From assembly GCF_035978755.1 (NCBI RefSeq), contig NZ_CP108414.1:5332001-5396000 (forward strand): a stretch of 64,000 nucleotides of DNA, read 5' to 3'. Source of the stretch: Streptomyces sp. NBC_01298. Its GTDB lineage: Bacteria; Actinomycetota; Actinomycetes; Streptomycetales; Streptomycetaceae. The notes under the pieces are model-generated. The model did no database searches. It had not been told where the DNA came from and saw nothing but the letters and a program-made list of their open reading frames with translations. The first letter of the stretch is position 1. Every line of letters begins with the position of its first letter. This document shows positions 18,794 to 26,372 of the stretch, one piece after another. The position numbers and the translations under genes were made by a program.

Positions 18794-19003
18794 ATGAGCA
18801 AAGAGCAGAAGCAGGACTTCCAGGCGGCTGTCGCGAAGGCCGAGGAAGCGACCCACCTGCCCGGCGTCGTGCAGCACGCGCACGGCTTCTCCGGTCCGAT
18901 CCGGAGCAAGGTCAAGGGCGGAGCGCACACGAAGGCGGAACTCAAGCGGGCCGGGACCCCGCAGGGCGACCGCATCGGCGAGCGCAGCAGAGGCCTGAGC
19001 TGA
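18794..19003 (+). CDS. Small conserved hypothetical protein
   Basis: 69 residues, highly charged: MSKEQKQDFQAAVAKAEEA is predicted helical, followed by a basic K/R/G-rich half (PIRSKVKGGAHTKAELKRAG). No signal peptide, no known domain. ATG at 18794, with GGGAG about 8 nt before the ATG region. Followed at once by a strong hairpin terminator, which supports a short monocistronic transcript. Confidence 0.65.
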   Translation: MSKEQKQDFQAAVAKAEEATHLPGVVQHAHGFSGPIRSKVKGGAHTKAELKRAGTPQGDRIGERSRGLS

Positions 19004-19014
19004 GGGATGATCTG

Positions 19015-19043
19015 GCCCTTCCGGCGCAGGCCGGAAGGGCTTT
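19015..19043 (+). terminator. Rho-independent terminator
   Basis: Perfect 10-bp stem GCCCTTCCGG / CCGGAAGGGC (19015-19024 with 19031-19040), 6-nt loop, followed by TTTCG. It lies 11 bp after the small gene's stop. Confidence 0.9.
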
Positions 19044-19215
19044 CGTCTGCCTGCGCCCTGTTTCCTGCGCCCTGCGCCCTGTGTCCAGCGGCCCTTAACG
19101 GGTTCGCGGGGCGGCGTCCGGCCGACTGTTACGTTCCCGACGGACTATCCGGACATGCCTCTCGTAACGTCGTGGTCGTCGCCACCGCAGGTGACGCCGA
19201 CCGAGGGAAACATTC

Positions 19216-19833
19216 ATGCGCGCCACCTTCCGCACCGCCGCCGTCGCCACGCTCACCGTGTGCGGGACCCTCACGGCGTGCGGCACCGGGGGCGGCACCG
19301 GGCTGCCGGCGGACCCCAAGGTGGGCAGCACGGCGGCTCCCGCCCCTCAGGGCGGGCACACGGCCGCCGCCGCCCTTCCGGGCTCGAAGCCGACCGGCAT
19401 GAAGATCGAGGCGGCCGGCGTGGACGCGAAGAAGATGGTCGACCTCGCGGTGGACCCGGCGACGGGAGAGCTCGGCGTGCCGGACGCGGACACCGACGCG
19501 GACAACCCGGGGTGGTGGACCCAGGGCGTGACGCCGGGCGAGAAGGGGGTGTCCGTGCTCGTCGCGCACTTCGACACGAAATACGGGCCCGCGGTGATGA
19601 AGAACGTCAAGAAGATCAAGCTCGGCGACCTGATCGAGGTGTCGCGCGAGGACGGGAGGACGGCCAGGTTCAAGATCCGCGAGATCGAGGACGTCGCCAA
19701 GAAGGACTTCCCGACCGACAAGGTCTACGGGGAAACCAACCGCCCCGAGCTGCGCCTGCTGACCTGCGGCGGCGAGATCAAGAACGGCCACCGCACCAAC
19801 AACGTGATCCTCTACGCCGACCTCGTGGCCTGA
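19216..19833 (+). CDS. Class F sortase (lipoprotein-like N-terminus)
   Basis: 205 residues. The N-terminal export signal ends in LTACGT, a lipobox (L-T-A-C), so the protein may be lipid-anchored; the class usually has a membrane signal anchor. The catalytic set is His in VSVLVAHFDT, Cys in LRLLTCGGE and Arg in GHRTNNVILYAD, which matches the class F sortase pattern. Sortases cleave and transpeptidate surface proteins. Class F substrates are poorly known; the LAATG chaplin at 62217-63323 would more likely be served by class E enzymes not seen here. Monocistronic, downstream of a terminator. Confidence 0.9.
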   Translation: MRATFRTAAVATLTVCGTLTACGTGGGTGLPADPKVGSTAAPAPQGGHTAAAALPGSKPTGMKIEAAGVDAKKMVDLAVDPATGELGVPDADTDADNPGWWTQGVTPGEKGVSVLVAHFDTKYGPAVMKNVKKIKLGDLIEVSREDGRTARFKIREIEDVAKKDFPTDKVYGETNRPELRLLTCGGEIKNGHRTNNVILYADLVA

Positions 19834-19974
19834 TCCCGACCAGCCGCCCCCGACCGCGGACACCGGCGACGCCGTAGGGCGTCGGGGCGAGCGGTACGCG
19901 CTCAACGGGCTCACCGAACCCGACACCGAACCGGACACCTTCCAGCGGCTCCTGCTCCCGGGTGACGGCGCGGG

Positions 19975-20535
19975 TCAGACGCTCGTCCACGCGTCGAAGA
20001 AGGCCTCCCGCCTGGACGGATCGGCTGACTTGTGGTCCGCGTGCAGGACGCGCCAGGCGGTGAGTTCGAGGTCGCGGAGCCACAGCTCGCCGATGACCTG
20101 CGTTTTGAGGTCGGGGAGGTGGTCGGACTCGGCGAGTGCCTGGCCGATGACCTCTCCGGCTGCGATGCGCTGGGGCGGGGTCATCTCGTCGAAGGCCGAG
20201 AGGATCTGCCCGGCCAGGCCGGTGCCTTCTCCCGCCAGCGAACTCAGCACGCACGCTTTGATGTTGGCGGGCAGCAGGTAGAGGGAGCCCGAGGACCTCC
20301 ACAGTTCCGACCAGAAGTGCTCTCCGGACGCGGTGGGGGCGGGCAGCGCGGCCAGTAGACCGAGAAGGTGTGCGGTGGCCGCGTATCCGTCGGAGTGGGC
20401 CGATGCGACGACGGCGATGTCCGCGACGCGCTCCACGTCGATGTGGCCGGCTTCGAGGCGGGGGTCCAGCCCCAGCCGCTGTTCCAGCTGATGGGAGAGG
20501 GGGGCTGACGCGTGGGAGCGGAACTCGGGAAGCAT
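19975..20535 (-). CDS. Conserved hypothetical cytoplasmic protein
   Basis: 186 residues, mostly alpha-helical by composition, no signal peptide or membrane segment: IAVVASAHSDGYAATAHLLGLLAAL, then TPPQRIAAGEVIGQALAESDHLPDL. The ATG at 20535 is preferred because AAGGA stands 8 nt upstream and the frame before it is low-complexity. No family recognised. Convergent with the sortase gene. Confidence 0.65.
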   Translation of the reverse strand: MLPEFRSHASAPLSHQLEQRLGLDPRLEAGHIDVERVADIAVVASAHSDGYAATAHLLGLLAALPAPTASGEHFWSELWRSSGSLYLLPANIKACVLSSLAGEGTGLAGQILSAFDEMTPPQRIAAGEVIGQALAESDHLPDLKTQVIGELWLRDLELTAWRVLHADHKSADPSRREAFFDAWTSV

Positions 20536-20741
20536 CGGCGGTCCTTGGACGTAGGCGAGCGGAGAGGCCCGTTCGGAAGCCCAGATCGTTCCCCTGGCCC
20601 GCCGGATTACACGAGTTCCACAGCCCCAGTTGGAGGAGGACCGCCAGGACCGCAACCAAGAGGCGGTCGAACCGGCCGCACCCGACGATGCCGCGCCGGA
20701 GGCTGGAGCCACCTCGGGCCATGCCGCTCCGGACCGGCTCC

Positions 20742-20747
20742 TAGCAT
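20742..20747 (+). promoter_or_regulatory. Probable -10 box close to the hemolysin III start
   Basis: TAGCAT lies 7 nt before the ATG at 20754, with no Shine-Dalgarno between. This fits a leaderless transcript, common in Streptomyces. Inference from spacing only. Confidence 0.4.
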
Positions 20748-20753
20748 GGACTC

Positions 20754-21539
20754 ATGGTTGCCAGTGATGCCCAGCAGCACGTGTCAGGACGGGAAGCAGT
20801 GCCCCGGGACGACGCCCGAGCCGGCCGTGTCGTCTCCACACCGACGGATGGGGGAAGCGAGGGCTCCGAGCCTCCCGCCGACCTGTTCGGGCGAGCGGCC
20901 GATCTGGTGGAGCCGATCAAGCCGAAGCTACGGGGCTGGCTCCATGCCGGCATGGTCCCCGCGTCCCTGGCCGCGGGCATCGTCCTCATCTGCCTGGCAG
21001 GAACACCGCGGGCCACTGTGGCTTGCACCGTGTACGCCGTCACCGCCTGGCTGCTGTTCGGGACGAGCGCCGTCTACCACCTCGGCACCTGGGGACCGCT
21101 CGGGGAGGCCGTCCTGCGCCGCCTCGACCACGCCAACATCTTCCTGATCATCGCCGGCACCTGCACCCCGCTGGCCGTGCTCCTCCTCGCACCTGACCAG
21201 CGGTCCGTCCTCCTGTGGATCGTGTGGACGGGCGCTCTGGCCGGCATCGCCTTCCGCGTCCTGTGGATCGGAGCGCCCCGCTGGCTGTACACGCCCTGCT
21301 ACCTGGCCCTGGGCTGGGCACCGGTGCGCTACCTGCCCGACTTCCTGCACAGCGGCGGGGCGGCCGTACTCACCCTGATCGTGACGGGCGGGCTGCTCTA
21401 CAGCGCGGGCGCCGTCGTGTACGCCCTCCAGCGCCCCGACCCCTCACCCCGCTGGTTCGGCTACCACGAGGTGTTCCACGCCCTGACCGTGGCAGCCTTC
21501 ACCGCGCACTACATCGCCGTCTTCCTCGCTGCCCACTGA
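20754..21539 (+). CDS. Hemolysin III family membrane protein (PAQR superfamily)
   Basis: 261 residues. After ~60 polar residues come seven membrane segments (VPASLAAGIVLICLAG to FTAHYIAVFLAAH). Family motifs visible are SAVYHLGTW (conserved S..H), LDHANIFLIIAGTCTP and the C-terminal HEVFHALTVAAFTAHY. The three conserved histidines are thought to bind metal in PAQR proteins. The function in bacteria is unclear; the hemolysin name is historical. The first ~50 residues are non-conserved, so the true start may be internal. Confidence 0.92.
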   Translation: MVASDAQQHVSGREAVPRDDARAGRVVSTPTDGGSEGSEPPADLFGRAADLVEPIKPKLRGWLHAGMVPASLAAGIVLICLAGTPRATVACTVYAVTAWLLFGTSAVYHLGTWGPLGEAVLRRLDHANIFLIIAGTCTPLAVLLLAPDQRSVLLWIVWTGALAGIAFRVLWIGAPRWLYTPCYLALGWAPVRYLPDFLHSGGAAVLTLIVTGGLLYSAGAVVYALQRPDPSPRWFGYHEVFHALTVAAFTAHYIAVFLAAH

Positions 21540-21607
21540 GCGCGACGACGTATCGATGCATGCCCACCCATTCGTGCGGTGCCGGCGAGTTGCCGACCGG
21601 CTTCGGG

Positions 21608-21967
21608 TCAGGGCGCGGGCGGGCGGCGGAGGGAGGCGTAGTAGCCGCCGACCGCGGACAGGTAGGTGTGGTCGGCTGTTTCGCTGTCTGTGGTGAACCG
21701 GGGTGCGGCTTTGATGTCTTCCTGCGTGGCCGAGACCTTCACCGCCTGCGCAGCCGTATCGATGTGGGTGATGGCGTCGGCCGGGATCAGGACGCTCCTG
21801 CCGAACACCCACACGCCGGTGTCCACGACCAGGTGCTGCATGCCCGGCTGGTCCTGCTGTCGGTCGACGTGCCCGATGACACCGTCGGCGGCTTCCACGG
21901 TGAATCCCACCAGCGACTGCCCGGGCGTGTATCCGCTGTCCTGCGCGTACATCCACACTCCGCTCAC
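21608..21967 (-). CDS. PRC-barrel domain protein
   Basis: 119 residues. The first ~75 match a PRC-barrel: GFTVEAADGVIGHVDRQQDQ, then HLVVDTGVWVFGRSVLIPADAI. These beta-barrels occur in RimM, photosynthetic reaction-centre subunit H and stress-linked proteins. The C-terminus YLSAVGGYYASLRRPPAP is common in the stand-alone actinobacterial forms. Start is GTG at 21967 with GGAGA 8 nt upstream. It lies downstream of the first MerR-type gene on the same strand. Confidence 0.85.
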   Translation of the reverse strand: MSGVWMYAQDSGYTPGQSLVGFTVEAADGVIGHVDRQQDQPGMQHLVVDTGVWVFGRSVLIPADAITHIDTAAQAVKVSATQEDIKAAPRFTTDSETADHTYLSAVGGYYASLRRPPAP

Positions 21968-22243
21968 AGACCGTCTCCTCGTCCTCGGCGACCGGGCGTG
22001 GTGGCTCGGTGCCCCACCGGTGCGCGCCTGACCGACCAGATGCCCCGGTGTCCGCTGCCGAACCGCGTCCGCGGAGGATTCCGGGCGGGCGCGCCAGGGC
22101 TGACCGCGCAGAGGCCTCGACGCCCGAGTACCGCTCCGCCCCGGAGTGGCCGGTGGCCGAAGAGGCCCCGTGCCTACGCACCCGCGTCACCTCGGGAATG
22201 CTTGAAGACCGGGAGCCCGCCGACGCCGACGGGCACGATCACC

Positions 22244-22582
22244 TCAGGCCGGGGTCGATGGACCCGAAGATTCGCCGGCTCGGCGGTACTCGGCGTTGAT
22301 GCGCTGGGCTTCTTCGAGCTGGTCTTCCAGGATGATGATCCGGCAGGCGGAGTCGATCGGGGTTCCGTGGTCGACGAGTTCGCGGGCTCGGGCAGCGATG
22401 CGCAGCTGGTAGCGGGAGTAGCGGCGGTGTCCGCCGTCCGAGCGGAGCGGGGTGATGAGGCGGGCCTCGCCCAGGGCGCGGAGGAAACCTTGGGTGGTGC
22501 CGAGCATCGCGGCGGCCCGGCCCATGGTGTAGGCGGGGTAGTCGTCGTCGTCGAGACGGCCGAATGAGTCGTCTGCTGTCAT
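22244..22582 (-). CDS. MerR-type HTH regulator, paralogue 1
   Basis: 112 residues. Winged-helix MerR DNA-binding domain at residues 16-80: YTMGRAAAMLGTTQGFLRALGEARLITPLRSDGGHRRYSRYQL. A short helix (CRIIILEDQLEEAQRINAEY) follows, likely the dimerisation coiled coil, with no effector domain. The ATG at 22582 follows AAAGAGG at 4 nt. About 75-80% identical by eye to the gene at 24494-24829. Its leader is exceptionally long and repetitive. Short MerR proteins of this kind are often placed beside cold-shock genes in Streptomyces (recalled, not checked). Confidence 0.88.
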   Translation of the reverse strand: MTADDSFGRLDDDDYPAYTMGRAAAMLGTTQGFLRALGEARLITPLRSDGGHRRYSRYQLRIAARARELVDHGTPIDSACRIIILEDQLEEAQRINAEYRRAGESSGPSTPA

Positions 22583-22604
22583 TGAACCTCTTTCAGGAAC
22601 GCGT

Positions 22605-22840
22605 GGAGGGGCCCTGGTGCCTATGGCACCAGGGCCCCGAAGGAACTGCTACACCATCTGCCGGCCCTGTTACCGCGCCGGCCTTCTGTTTCCGCAGACC
22701 CGACTCATGCGTGATCGGGTTGCGGGGATCGCGGTTGCTTGACCGGAGACCACCTCACTGACGATGTCCTGCGGTACCCGGGCTTCAACCTGCCGGCCCG
22801 GGCGATCCTGATGGCGCCAAGCTCCTCCGTTCTTCCCTCG
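22605..22840 (-). promoter_or_regulatory. Conserved 5' leader of MerR paralogue 1, with start-proximal hairpin
   Basis: 236-bp block, counterpart of 24871-25106 upstream of the second MerR gene; large parts are identical. At 22608-22638 it contains a perfect 14-bp stem (GGGGCCCTGGTGCC / its complement, 3-nt loop), ending 26 nt before the start codon. The hairpin is terminator-like and conserved in both leaders although its upper part differs, so attenuation or translational control is plausible. Confidence 0.55.
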
Positions 22841-22908
22841 GTGATCAACTACTTACCAAGCGGGGTACTGCGTACTGCTGATGATGCTTACCGCTGGTAC
22901 TGCGTACT

Positions 22909-23600
22909 GCGAACCGCTTGCACTGCTCGCGGCCTGACCGAGCACCGCTTCGGCAGCCAGCCCCGTTGCCCGTCCTGCGTCTGCTCTGGCTTGGAACCCC
23001 ACTGCCGAACTTCCTGGTGGCCGCGCCTGCACTCGACGCTTTCACCAAGGTGCCGCTCACTGACTTCACTTCACTGCTGGGTACTGCACCTACGAGAACT
23101 GCACTTGCGGGTACTGCCACTGCGTTAACTGCGGTACTGCTCGTGGTGGCCCCTGATGACTGCGGGCCACCCGGTCCGGTCGTCAGTCCCGTCGCCGTCC
23201 TGCACCAGCCCTGGCTTCGGAACTCCACCACCGCACCGTCCTGCGCACTGCGACTACGGGCACTACTGGTGATGCGTACTGCCCTCCTGCGAACCGCTTG
23301 TACTGCTCGCGGCCTGTCCTAGCGCCACGTTTCGGCAGCCAGCCCCGTCGCCCGTCCTGCGTCTGCTCTGGCTTAGAACCCCACTGCCGAACTTCCCGGT
23401 GCGCGCGCCCGCAGCCGACGCCTTCACCGAGGTGCTGCTCTACTCGCTTCGCTGCTGGGTACTGCTCGTGGTGGCCCCTGATGACTGCGGGCCACCCGGT
23501 CCGGTCGTCAGTCCCGTCGCCGTCCTGCACCAGCCCTGGCTTCGGAACTCCACCACCGCACCGTCCTGCGCACTGCAACTGCGGGTCCTGCGTGTACTAC
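22909..23600. repeat. Tandem duplication of a ~380-bp unit in the MerR-1 leader
   Basis: The unit beginning GCGAACCGCTTG at 22909 restarts at 23289. Within it a 117-bp block is identical in both copies (23135-23251 and 23460-23576). The rest has diverged by substitutions and indels. Frames on either strand are open only by composition and carry no recognisable protein. Confidence 0.85.
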
Positions 23601-23604
23601 TGCC

Positions 23605-23701
23605 GGCAGTTCGTCTCTGCCAGGCCCTGCTGTCTCGCTGGGCTACGAGAGAAACCATAACCACGTCACGGCCCAATGTCTACTCCAGCCAAGATAGATT
23701 T
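23605..23701 (-). promoter_or_regulatory. Conserved distal block (copy A), probable promoter region of MerR-1 transcript
   Basis: 97 bp, 10 mismatches to copy B at 25250-25346 and the same length. On the minus strand it reads GGCTGGAGTAGACATTGGG, then GTTATGGTTTCT, then TGGCAG..CTGCCA. Two distant leaders share it at their upstream ends, which fits a promoter plus transcript start. The sigma class cannot be assigned. Confidence 0.5.
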
Positions 23702-23887
23702 GCTCTTGGCCGGTCAGGAGGTAATCGAGCTCGAACCGTTTGGCGAACGCGACGGATGATCATTGGGTACACCTCGACCGCAGTGCGCAGGTCGGCAGTG
23801 GCAAGCGCAGAGCCGCTTCCCGGAACAGCTGCGCCGGTGGGCAGGCCGGTGGAGGGGTCTCACGTCCTGACCGAACCGTCCTGACGC

Positions 23888-23927
23888 GGATCAGGGCCGC
23901 GCGGCAAACGCTGCGCGGCCCTGATCC
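23888..23927 (-). terminator. Terminator downstream of the first csp gene
   Basis: Perfect 15-bp stem (23888-23902 with 23913-23927), 10-nt loop, 115 bp past the csp stop on the minus strand. No other gene lies between, and 23928-24041 shows nothing else. Confidence 0.75.
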
Positions 23928-24041
23928 AGTACTCCCCGGTTCCCGCCGACAGCGCAGACGTCCGCTGATCGGGCGCCCGCGAGCTGTACGGACAGCCGTG
24001 AGCGTCGATCGCGGCGGCCGCGCGGGCGGGGTGGGGGAGGG

Positions 24042-24245
24042 TTAGGCCGGGTTGATGTTCTCGGCCTGGGGGCCCTTCTGGCCCTGGGTGATGTCGAACG
24101 TCACGACCTGGCCCTCCTGGAGCTCGCGGAAGCCCGAGGAGTTGATCGCGGAGTAGTGGGCGAAGACGTCCGGGCCCCCACCGTCCTGGGCGATGAAGCC
24201 GAAGCCCTTTTCAGCGTTGAACCACTTCACAGTTCCCGTAGCCAT
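24042..24245 (-). CDS. Cold-shock protein, CspA family (1)
   Basis: 67 residues. Complete cold-shock domain with RNP1 KGFGFI and RNP2 [23 protein letters not shown], then [18 protein letters not shown]. It binds single-stranded RNA/DNA and prevents mRNA secondary structure in the cytoplasm. The 5' region (24246-24410) contains a strong hairpin, GCCTGCCACA / TGTGGCAGGC, about 25 nt from the start, reminiscent of thermosensing csp leaders. A second csp lies at 28679-28882. Confidence 0.97.
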   Translation of the reverse strand: MATGTVKWFNAEKGFGFIAQDGGGPDVFAHYSAINSSGFRELQEGQVVTFDITQGQKGPQAENINPA

Positions 24246-24493
24246 GTCTCATGCCTTCCAGTCGATGAACGCCTGCCACATCCTGTGGCAGGCGGAGGTG
24301 ATCGTCCTGGTTCCTGCGGCACTGCACAGCAAAACGCCCACACCAAGGCGTGGGCAAAGGGGACTTCCGAACCACGACAGCTGACGCAGACGCTACACGC
24401 CTTCAACGGCCCGTCACCATAGGAATCAAGGTGCGTCATTCCTCCGACACGCGCGGGCGGGAGTGCCCACCGCGACCGGCGGGCACGTCCACC

Positions 24494-24829
24494 TCAGGCT
24501 GCCTTGCGTGGGCGCCCTTCGGCCGCGGGGGATTGCTGCTCGGCGTGGACGCGCTGAGCTTCCTCAAGCTGGATCTCGAGCATCACGATCCGGCAGGCGG
24601 CCTCGATGGGAGTGCCCCGGTCGACGAGTTCGCGGGCGCGGGCGGCAATGCGCAGCTGGGAGCGGGAGTAGCGACGGTGACCGCCCTCGGAGCGCAGCGG
24701 GGTGATCAGGTGGGCCTCTCCAATGGCGCGGAGGAAGGCCTGGGTGGTACCGAGCGTCTCTGCGGCCCGGCCCATCGTGTAGGCGGGGTAGCCGTCGTCG
24801 TCGAGACGGCTGAACGAGTCGGCTGTCAT
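24494..24829 (-). CDS. MerR-type HTH regulator, paralogue 2
   Basis: 111 residues. MerR winged helix at residues 15-79 (YTMGRAAETLGTTQAFLRAIGEAHLI) and a short C-terminal coiled coil (IVMLEIQLEEAQRVHAEQ). The ATG at 24829 has GAGG 4 nt upstream. Same strand as, and 250 bp upstream of, csp 1. It differs from paralogue 1 mainly in the C-terminal tail. Its leader shares two blocks with paralogue 1, showing that gene and leader were duplicated together. Confidence 0.88.
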   Translation of the reverse strand: MTADSFSRLDDDGYPAYTMGRAAETLGTTQAFLRAIGEAHLITPLRSEGGHRRYSRSQLRIAARARELVDRGTPIEAACRIVMLEIQLEEAQRVHAEQQSPAAEGRPRKAA

Positions 24830-24870
24830 CGCACCTCACTGCGAAACAGATGGAGGAAGGGGGAACGCGG

Positions 24871-25106
24871 GGAGGGGCCCTGGCGCGTACGACACCAGGG
24901 CCCCGAAGGAACTGCTACACCATCTGCCGGCCCTGTTACCGTGCCGGCCTTCTGTTTCCGCCGACCCGACCGAAAGGCTGTCGGGAGTACGGGGATCGCG
25001 GTTGCTTGACCGGAGACCACCTCACTATCGATGTCCTGCGGTACCCGGACTCAGGCGTACGTCCGGGCGATCCTGATGGCGCTTCAACTCCTCCGTTCAT
25101 CCCTCG
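24871..25106 (-). promoter_or_regulatory. Conserved 5' leader of MerR paralogue 2, with start-proximal hairpin
   Basis: Counterpart of 22605-22840 and the same length (236 bp). The hairpin stem is GGGGCCCTGG (24874-24883) with its complement at 24895-24904. The base of the stem is identical to copy 1 while the loop has changed, which suggests the structure is under selection. Confidence 0.55.
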
Positions 25107-25155
25107 ACGTCAACTGCTCGCACAGCGGGGGACTGCGTCCTGCTGGTCCTTCTCT

Positions 25156-25200
25156 TACTGCTGGTACTGCTGGTACTGCTGGTACTGCTGGTACTGCTCA
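25156..25200. repeat. 9-bp tandem repeat TACTGCTGG
   Basis: Four perfect copies of TACTGCTGG followed by a partial copy TACTGCTCA, inside the leader of MerR paralogue 2. Single degenerate copies of the unit are scattered through the leader of paralogue 1. Confidence 0.9.
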
Positions 25201-25249
25201 TGGCCTGCCCCAGCGCCACGTCTCGACAGCCAGCCCCGCCGTCCGTCCT

Positions 25250-25346
25250 GGCAGTTCGTCTCTGCCAGGCCCTACTGTCTCTCTGGGTTACGAAAGAAAC
25301 CATAACTACGCCATGACCCAATGTCTACTCCAGCCGGGATAGATTT
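25250..25346 (-). promoter_or_regulatory. Conserved distal block (copy B), probable promoter region of MerR-2 transcript
   Basis: About 90% identical to 23605-23701 over all 97 bp. It lies at the upstream end of the leader, next to the divergent anti-sigma-type gene whose start is at 25459. Confidence 0.5.
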
Positions 25347-25458
25347 TTGAGTGCGTGTCGCGGAGGTAATCGGGTTCCGTCAGGTTGAACAGCCGTGGGT
25401 CAGGGAACAACGACCGGGCAGGCAAGGCCGGACACCGACAACAGACCCGGAGCGCGCG

Positions 25459-25863
25459 ATGACCACGATGAGCGCCGAGTGCACGGCCCTTGCTTCTCTG
25501 TCCGCCGTCGCCGAGGCGCGCCAGGCGGCCCGGTCCTTCATCGAAACCCTCGGGCAGCGGGCCATCGAGCCGGAGCACGCCGACACCGTGATCCTGGTCG
25601 TCTCCGAGCTCGTCACCAACGCCCTGCGTCACGGCGGCGGCTGCTACACGCTCCGGCTGGCCGTGCATCCCGACGCCATCGAGGTCGCCGTCGAGGACTC
25701 CAGTCCTCTCTCGCCGCGCATGCGTATCCCCGACCTCGTCGACGGCACCGGAGGGTTCGGCTGGCACATGGTCAACGACCTGGCCCGCGCCACCGTCGTC
25801 ACGCCCGCCCCTGAAGGCGGGAAGATCGTACGCGCCCTCCTGCCCCGTCGGACCCCCGGATAG
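25459..25863 (+). CDS. Anti-sigma-factor-type ATP-binding protein (HATPase_c, RsbW-like)
   Basis: 134 residues. Single GHKL ATPase domain: N-box SELVTNALRHGG, G1-like VAVEDSSP, and G2 GTGGFGWHMVNDLA. No kinase dimerisation or sensor domain. Such proteins act as serine kinases or anti-sigma factors toward SigB-type systems. The partner sigma and anti-anti-sigma are not in the window. The ATG at 25459 was selected over the frame opening at 25351 because CGGAG precedes it and the domain starts just after. Divergent from the MerR-2 leader, which places it among stress-response genes. Confidence 0.88.
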   Translation: MTTMSAECTALASLSAVAEARQAARSFIETLGQRAIEPEHADTVILVVSELVTNALRHGGGCYTLRLAVHPDAIEVAVEDSSPLSPRMRIPDLVDGTGGFGWHMVNDLARATVVTPAPEGGKIVRALLPRRTPG

Positions 25864-25937
25864 GCGCGAGCCTGGGGTCAGGTCAGGCCGCCCGGTGTGC
25901 GGTCCACCCACATGCGCTTACCTCTGGGGATGCGGAA

Positions 25938-25967
25938 GGGCCCGACCGGCGCGTGCCGGTCGGGCCC
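25938..25967. terminator. Bidirectional terminator
   Basis: Perfect 13-bp stem GGGCCCGACCGGC (25938-25950) with its complement at 25955-25967, tetraloop GCGT, followed by TCTTC. Located between convergent genes. Confidence 0.9.
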
Positions 25968-26008
25968 TCTTCGCTACGCGGGTGGCGGTGTGCGCCGGGG
26001 CCCGGAGG

Positions 26009-26323
26009 TCAGACGGTCACAGGGGTGCCGAGCATCGCGGAGGCCCGCTGGAGGGGGCTGAGCACGCGCGTGGCCACGGCGGTCCGGGGAAGGGCGCCGC
26101 GGCAGGTGAAGCCGAGCTGGGTCATGGCGCGGAGGACTTCGCCGGCGCTGAAGTCGCGCCTGTCCTGGCGGGTGATGACCTGGCCGACCTGCTTGACGGG
26201 GTAGGTGCGGCGGCCGATGATCACGGACTCGCCGAGGACCTCCTCGGGCTTGATGCCCTTCATGGACTCCAGGACGCCGCTCTTGGTCAGGTCGAACGGG
26301 AAGCGGGCGATGACGCAGCGCAT
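26009..26323 (-). CDS. Small conserved protein, SCO5918-like
   Basis: 104 residues, no signal: MRCVIARFPFDLTKSGVLESMKG, IIGRRTYPVKQVGQVITRQDRRDFSAGEVLRAM, then TCRGALP. It resembles a Streptomyces family I recall as SCO5918, found next to a DEAD-box helicase; recalled, not checked. ATG at 26323 with GAGG 4 nt upstream. Last gene of a probable helicase - CBS - small-protein operon. Confidence 0.78.
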   Translation of the reverse strand: MRCVIARFPFDLTKSGVLESMKGIKPEEVLGESVIIGRRTYPVKQVGQVITRQDRRDFSAGEVLRAMTQLGFTCRGALPRTAVATRVLSPLQRASAMLGTPVTV

Positions 26324-26372
26324 GGTGCCTCACAGAGTGAAGAGGGGAAGGGTCCGGCCACGGTGAGGTGGT

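Noticed and set aside
22739..23128. ORFs in the 1.1-kb MerR-1 leader (both strands)
   Set aside because: Translations change completely between the duplicated units, have no recognisable domain, and the repeats include indels that are not multiples of three.
22909..23600. CRISPR array
   Set aside because: Repeats are two long diverged units, not many short equal repeats with unique spacers, and no cas gene is in the window.
23740..24045. 101-codon plus-strand ORF next to csp 1
   Set aside because: Runs through the csp terminator and has Arg/Gly-rich shadow composition.
25156..25200. CRISPR-like short repeats
   Set aside because: A 9-bp head-to-tail tandem without spacers is a microsatellite-type repeat.
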